Of a DNA stretch of 64,000 bases, positions 58,205 through 64,000 are shown piece after piece. How positions within the stretch are numbered: the first letter of the stretch is position 1; the number at the start of each line of letters is the position of its first letter. Both the position numbers and the translations under genes were made by a program. Source of the DNA: Tetragonia tetragonoides (lineage: Eukaryota > Streptophyta > Magnoliopsida > Caryophyllales > Aizoaceae); the NCBI GenBank assembly GCA_038025085.1, contig CM076147.1:37610766-37674765 (forward strand). The letters run 5' to 3'. Below the pieces are notes generated by a model. The model was not told the origin of the DNA and did not search any database. It saw only the letters and a list, made by a program, of their open reading frames with translations.

Positions 58205-61200
58205 AGTGTTTGACCCCCTCAAAATCGGGCAAAACACAAAGGGCCCTTCAAGCCATGCTCGGCAGCCAAAAACCATGGATTAGCCTAGCCTCCGATGTCC
58301 AGTAAGAGCCCTTCAAGCCTACCAAGGACCCGATAACCCACCCCGAGTGCCTCCCATGTCCCCCAGCGGTTTCCCGTGCAATGTGGTGCAAAAATATCCA
58401 CATTCGTTCCGGGACCTCTAGTAAGCTCAAAAACATGGATTATAGCATTCATTTTCCGCTTCCCAAGGCTCGAGTGTCATTTTTGCCCAAACTTCTCCAG
58501 GGGGTCTCTCCTGACAACAGAGGACCCTCGTTACCTCGAAAGGGTCATCCAGATCCCCAAACTTTGATATCACCCATGCCTTTGGTGTTCCGACTCTTAC
58601 ACTAGTTTACCGTAAAATGCCCTTCCAGACCATCAGGGATCGGATAAGTGACCCCAAGGGCCTGACATGTCCCCTAGGGGTGATTCGTGCGATATGGTGC
58701 AAAAATATTCACCTTCGTTTCAAAGCCTCCCGAAAGCTCAAAAAACGTCGATTATAGCCTTTATTTTCGGCTTCCCGGGGCCCAGATGTCAATTTTTCAA
58801 GGGGTCTAACATGACCCTAGAGGACCTTCGGTGCCCCGTGAGAGTCAGCAGGATCCCTGAACTTTAATATCACTCATGCGATTGGTGTTTCAACACTTAC
58901 CCCACTGTTCCATAAAACGCCCTTCCAAGCCTATCAGGTACTAGATAAGCGACCCTAAGGGCCTCACATGTCCTTTAGGGGTGTTCTGTGCGATATGGTG
59001 CGAATATATCTATCTTCGTTTTGGTGCCTCCTGGAGGCCCATAAAATGTGGATAATAACCTTCATTTTCGGCTTCCAGGGGTCCGGGTGTCATTTTTGCC
59101 TAAACTTCTCCGTGGGGTCTATCATGATCATAGAGGACCCTCGGTGCTCCGGGAGGGTCATCCGGATCCCCGAACATTGATATCAACCATGGCTTTGGTG
59201 TTTCAACTCTTACACCCAGTGTCCCATAAAACGCCTTTCCAAACCTATCAGGGACTGAAAAAGCAACCCTGAGTGCCTCCCATGTCCCCTAAGGGTGTTC
59301 CCTGCAATAAGGTGCGAAAATATTCATCTTCGTTCCGGGGCCTCTCGAAGGCCCAAAAAACGTGGATTAACCTTCATTTTCGGCTTCCCGGGGCCCAGCT
59401 ATCATTTTTTACCAAACTTTTCCGGGGGGTATATCATGATCCTAGAGGACCCTCGGTGCCCCGGGATGGCCATATGGATCCCCGAACTTCGATATCACCC
59501 ATGCGTTTGGTGTTTCAACTCTTACACCAAGTGTAAGAAAAAACGCCCTTCCAACCCTATCAGGGACTGGATAAGCGACCCCGAGTACTTTCCATGTTCC
59601 CTATAGGTGTTCCGTGCGACATGGTGTGAAAATATTCATCTTCGTTCCGTGGCCTCCTGGACACCAAAAAAACGTGGATAATAACCTTCATTTTCGGCCT
59701 TCGGGGGATTCCGTGTGACATTTTTGCCCAAACTTCACCGGGGGTCTATGATGATCCTAAAGGACTCTCGGTGCCCCGGGATGGTCATCGGATCCCCAAA
59801 CTTTGATATCACCCATGCCTTTGGTGATTCAACCTTTACACCCAATTTCCTACAAAACGCCCTCCCAAACCTATCAAGGACTCGATAAGCGACCCCGAGG
59901 GCCTCACATGTCCCCTAGGGGTGTTCAGTGCGATATGGTGCAAAAATATCTATATTCGTTTCGAGGCCTCACGGAGGCCCAAAAAACGTGGATTATAACC
60001 TTCATTTTCGGCTGCCCGGGGCCCGAGTGTCATTTTTTCCCAACCTTCTCCCAGGGGTTTATCATGATCCTATAGAACCCTCGGTGCCCCGGGATGGTCA
60101 TCCGGATCCCCGAACTTCGATATCACCCATGTCGTTGGTGTTTTAACTCTTACACCCAGTGTCCCAAAAAACGCCCTTCCAAGCCTATCAAGGACTGGAT
60201 AAGCGATCCCGAGTGCTTCCCATGTCCCTTATGGGTGTTCCGTGCGATATGGTGCAAAAATATCTATCTTCATTCCGGGGCCTCCCGCAGGTCCAAAAAA
60301 CGTGGATAATAACCTTCATTTTCGGCTTCCCCGGGCCCGTGTGTCATTTTTTACCAAACTTATTCGTAGGGTCTATCATAATCCTAGAGGACCCTCGGTT
60401 CCCCGGGATGGTCATCCGGATCCCCAAACTTCGCTATCACCCATGCCTTTGGTGTTGCAACTATTACACCCAGTGTCCCGCAAAACGCCCTTCCAAGCCT
60501 ATTAGGGACTGGATAAGCGACATCGAGTGCCTCCCATGTCCCCTAAGGGTGTTCCGTGCCATATGGTACAAATATATCCATCTTCGCTCCGGGGCCTCTC
60601 GCAGGCCCAAAAAACGTGGATAATAACCTTTATTTTTGGATTCCCGGGCCTGGGTGTTTTTTTTGCCCAAACTTCTCCGGGGGGTATATCATGATCCTAG
60701 AGTACCCTCGGTTCCCCGTGATGGTCATACGGATCCCCGAACTTCGATATCACCCATGCCTTTGGTATTTTAAATCTTACACCCACTGTCCCATAAAACG
60801 TCTTTCCAAGCCTATCAAGGACTGGATAAGCGACCTCGAGCGCCTTCCATATCCCCTAGGGGTGTTCCGTGCGATATGGTACGAAAATATCCATCTTCGC
60901 TCCGGGGCCTCTCGGAGGCCCAAAAACGTGGATAATAACCTTCATTTTCGTCTTTCGGGGGCCCGTGTGTCATTTTTGCCCAAATTTCACCGGGGGGTCT
61001 AGACGACCCTCGGATCTCCGGGATGATCATCCAGATCCTCGAACTTCGATATCACCCATGCCTTAGGTGTTTCAACTCTTACACCCATTGTCCTACAAAA
61101 TGCCCTTCCAAACCTATCAGGGACTCGATAAGTGACTCCGAGAGCCTCCTATGTCCCCTAGGGTTGTTTCGTGCGATATGGTGCAAAAAAATCCGTCTTC

Positions 61201-61990
61201 GTTCCGGGGCTCCTGGAGGCCCAAAAAACGTGGACAATAACCTTCATTTTCGGCTTCCCGGGCCCCGGGTGTCATTTATGCCCAAACTTCTCCGCGGGGG
61301 TATATCATGATCCTAGAGGACCCTCGATGCCCCTGAATGGTCATGCGGATCCCCCAACTTTGATATCACCCATGTATTTGGTGTTTCAACTCTTACACCC
61401 AGTGTCCCATGAAACGCCCTTCCAAGCTTATCAGAGACTGGATAAGCAACCCCGAGTGCCTCGCATGTCTCCTAGGGGTGTTCCGTGCGATATGGTGCGA
61501 AAATATCCATCTTTCTTCCGGGGCCTCCCGGAGGCCCAATAAACGTGGATAATTAACCTTCATTTTCAGTTTTGCGGGACCCGGGTGTTATTTTTGCCCA
61601 ATTTTTTACGGGGGGTATATCATGATACTCAAGGACCCTCGGTGCCCCGAGATGGTTATCCGGCCCGAACTTCGATATCACCCATGCCTTTGCCCTTCCA
61701 AGCCTATTAGGGATTGGATAAGCGACCCCGAGGGTGGTGCGAAAATATCCATCTCCGTTCTTGGGCCTCTCGGAGGCCCAAAAAAGTGGATAGTAACCTT
61801 CATTTTCAGCTTCCCGGGATCTGGGTGTCATTTATTGCCCAAACTTCTCCGAGGGATATATCATGATCCTAGAGGACCCTCGGTGCACCGAGATGGTCAT
61901 CCGGATCCCCGAACTTTGATATCACTCATGCCTTTAGTGTATTAACTGTTACACCTAGTGTCGCACAAAACGCCCTTACAAGCCTATCAT
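58205..61990. repeat. Satellite array 2: ~312-bp tandem repeat, opposite orientation to array 1
   Basis: The anchor GATATCACCCATG (reverse of the array 1 anchor) recurs at about 58566, 58867, 59179, 59491, 59805, 60119, 60433, 60746, 61048, 61362, 61674 and 61918. Most spacings are 312-314 bases, with shorter units of about 301 and a final one of about 244. The monomer is the reverse complement of that at 23724-27420. The array ends inside a monomer (AAGCCTATCAT) where a retrotransposon-like sequence begins. Plus-strand ORFs of up to 154 codons are a by-product of near-multiple-of-three periodicity. Confidence 0.92.
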
Positions 61991-64000
61991 TGTAACACCC
62001 CCGAATTCGCAACGATTTCAAGGGAACTATCGACGTCGCTGTCCACGACTCGACACCGCCGAACCGTCACGGAACCAGGGGAATGCTACTGCAACATTTA
62101 TCGCTAAGGAGTAAATGCTAAGCAGAAAGGGAAACTAGGTATCAAAGGAAGCATCTAAACAAATCAAACATAAATATCAGAGTTGTCTATCCAGCGGTCT
62201 TAAGTCCATTATAGTTTTATTACAACTTTGCCTTCAAGGGCACAAACCAAAGTCCCAAATAATCCAAGGTAACCAATAAATCCATAGTTCTAAACAAACA
62301 GCCCACAATCAACCTTCTAGCAAACCGTCTACACTCAGCTACACCTGCACTTTGGTTTCCGTGACGGAAACAAGGTACAGAAGAAAAAGCGAAGAAACAA
62401 AAGAAAACAAAAATCAGATAAACTGAATAAACGTCGTCCATACCCAGTAAAACACTTTCGCAAACCTTACCTGGGTTTTAGAAGAATCATTGAAATTCAT
62501 TTGCATGCACAAGTAGTCATACAATCAAGCACACGCATACTCGATATTCAATTACATGCAATTTTTGCTTTAGTGATCATTCGAACACAAATAGATAAAC
62601 CATCTTGATTAGAGAGATAAGAGAGCGAATAGAACAACGATTACCCATACTGTTCATAGATAGATATAGACATGCCATGGACTTACGCTAGTGTATACTC
62701 ACACTACCTCTAACATAATAATCGATATGTAGAGAAATAAACAATGGGGAATGATCCGTCCGGAACACACTGCGAGGTGTCCATAAAAGTAACTTGGGAA
62801 TCACGCATCCCTAGACTACATCAATTAGATAAGTCTCGATAGCTCGGCTACTCCTAGGGATCCATTAGGAGTCTTATTCTCATTTAATTCAATTCACATA
62901 CTTGCATTGATTGACCTAGTGGTACAACGAGCCCACGACATACTACTTCGTTTCATGCTCATGATAATGAATAATAATAACGACGATTACGACATAAGGG
63001 CATATTAACAATAGTCATGCTCATATATGTCTAACGAAATTTCGGCAGCACTTCGGCAGTAAATCAAGATATCCAAAAATTACACTATCACAAATAAACC
63101 ATCCAATTTAATAGTAGGTGCTCATTAGTACTCAGTAATATCCCATTCCAAATAGCACATATTATTATATCATAATAAATATTAGAAATTCAACATCGCC
63201 ATAATTAAACATTAATTAGCATATGAACTAATTAATTAACGAAACTTTATAAACTTATCATACCCAATATAAATCATATTTACAGAGAAGAATATATTTC
63301 AAATTCTCATAATTAACGACGATATAATTTAATCATGCTTCGCATATTAAATTCACAATAATAATCAATTAGCACATAACACATCAAAATAGTTTTGATG
63401 GGGCTTTGGAAAGAGGTAGGCACATTCGCTTACCTAAGAAATGCTCACTAAGCAGTAGGTAACTTGGCTAATCACAACCCGATCACGCTTGTCCGTTTTG
63501 TCCTAATTAAAAACAATTATCGAGACATAATTAATAAATACGAAAATCCAAAAAGTACTAAAACTATAAAATAATATTTTTATTAAATTCCTTGATTTAT
63601 TTCAACCAATATAGGCTTTTGAAAATCTGGATTCGGACTCCGAACGAGTACAGAAAAATAAAAACAATTATTGAAAAATACTGAAAATACGAAATTAATT
63701 AAAACGAAAATATTAAACGAAACCCTAATAGGTTTTTCGAGTCTAGGCCGTGATACACCAAGAATGGGGACCCACGACCTAGCCCATCACCAAGACCACC
63801 ACCCACCGACCACCATGGTCGGCGGTGGCTCGCCGGAGCAACGGCGACGGAGGAGAGAGAGAGTGAGAGAGATCGCGCGCGAGAGAGAGGAATTGCGAGA
63901 GAGAGAGAGAGCGACTGAGAGAGGGAGGAGTAACGGGCAGGGCTCAGTCGCGTGGGCCACTCGTCGGCGACCACCCAGGCGCGGCCTGGTTGCACGGCGG
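61991..64000 (+). mobile_element. LTR-retrotransposon-like sequence entering at the right edge
   Basis: Begins TGTAACACCCCCGAATTC directly at the point where the satellite monomer is cut. TGTAACACCC is a common start of large plant chromovirus (Tekay/Del-like) LTRs. The following 2 kb is AT-rich with TATTATT-type runs and lacks coding domains, consistent with a long LTR. The last ~300 bases are GC-rich with (GA)n tracts. The 3' end and any partner LTR lie outside the window, so classification is tentative. Confidence 0.45.

Noticed and set aside
60159..60623. 154-codon ORF in satellite array 2 and similar ORFs in array 1
   Set aside because: They span tandem monomers and reflect a unit length near a multiple of three. 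No start context or recognisable domain.

Overview
This window is nuclear DNA from a flowering plant. It is AT-rich, its genes are split by many GT-AG introns with T-rich interiors, and about half of it is transposon-derived or tandem repeat. The recognisable proteins are land-plant families: a kinesin-light-chain-related TPR protein, a CASP-like membrane protein, the farnesyltransferase beta subunit ERA1/FTB, and a plant enone/quinone reductase. The exon structure and MITE-rich spacers suggest a eudicot. I could not fix the order or family from the sequence alone.

Left half (1-23 kb). An unidentified exon lies at the left edge, followed by KLCR (2.1-4.5 kb, minus). A repeat-rich spacer holds a MITE with an internal ~33-bp repeat and a 1.55-kb TIR element carrying gene-like fragments. 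Next come an NDUFAF5/At1g22800-type mitochondrial methyltransferase-fold gene (10.4-15.5 kb, plus, 11 coding exons) and, convergent with it, an enone/quinone oxidoreductase (15.9-17.4 kb, minus) with a SINE in one intron. A 5'-truncated LINE and a CASP-like gene with an apparent one-base frameshift (19.7-23.1 kb, minus) follow.

Middle (23.7-48.3 kb). A ~312-bp satellite array is interrupted by two TIR elements with 8-bp target duplications. It is followed by FTB (28.1-35.3 kb, plus, 14 exons, one GC-AG intron) and, convergent with it, a DPP6/TolB-like beta-propeller gene (36.0-39.8 kb, minus). After these come a 1.31-kb tandem duplication, SINE- and MITE-bearing spacer, and a VWA-domain gene (46.1-48.3 kb, plus).

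Right part (48.3-64 kb). This is almost entirely mobile DNA: a solo LTR with a perfect 5-bp duplication, a ~44-bp minisatellite, and a mosaic stitched from a LINE tail, a piece of the 1.31-kb repeat and a 172-bp near-identical copy of a propeller-gene exon. A 4.45-kb CACTA element follows, nested in a MITE and carrying a spliceable purple acid phosphatase fragment. The window ends with a Gypsy-like LTR, a second ~312-bp satellite array in opposite orientation, and the start of another LTR-retrotransposon-like sequence that interrupts it.

The six host genes are unrelated single-copy-type genes with no sign of a pathway cluster. The main interest is structural: gene-fragment capture, nested insertions with reconstructable empty sites, inverted satellite arrays, and a (GA)n/(CT)n pair flanking the first FTB exon. 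Exon boundaries were read by eye from splice motifs, reading-phase continuity and remembered family sequence. In the five complete host genes with uninterrupted frames all phases close; the CASP-like gene closes only if one lost base is allowed.
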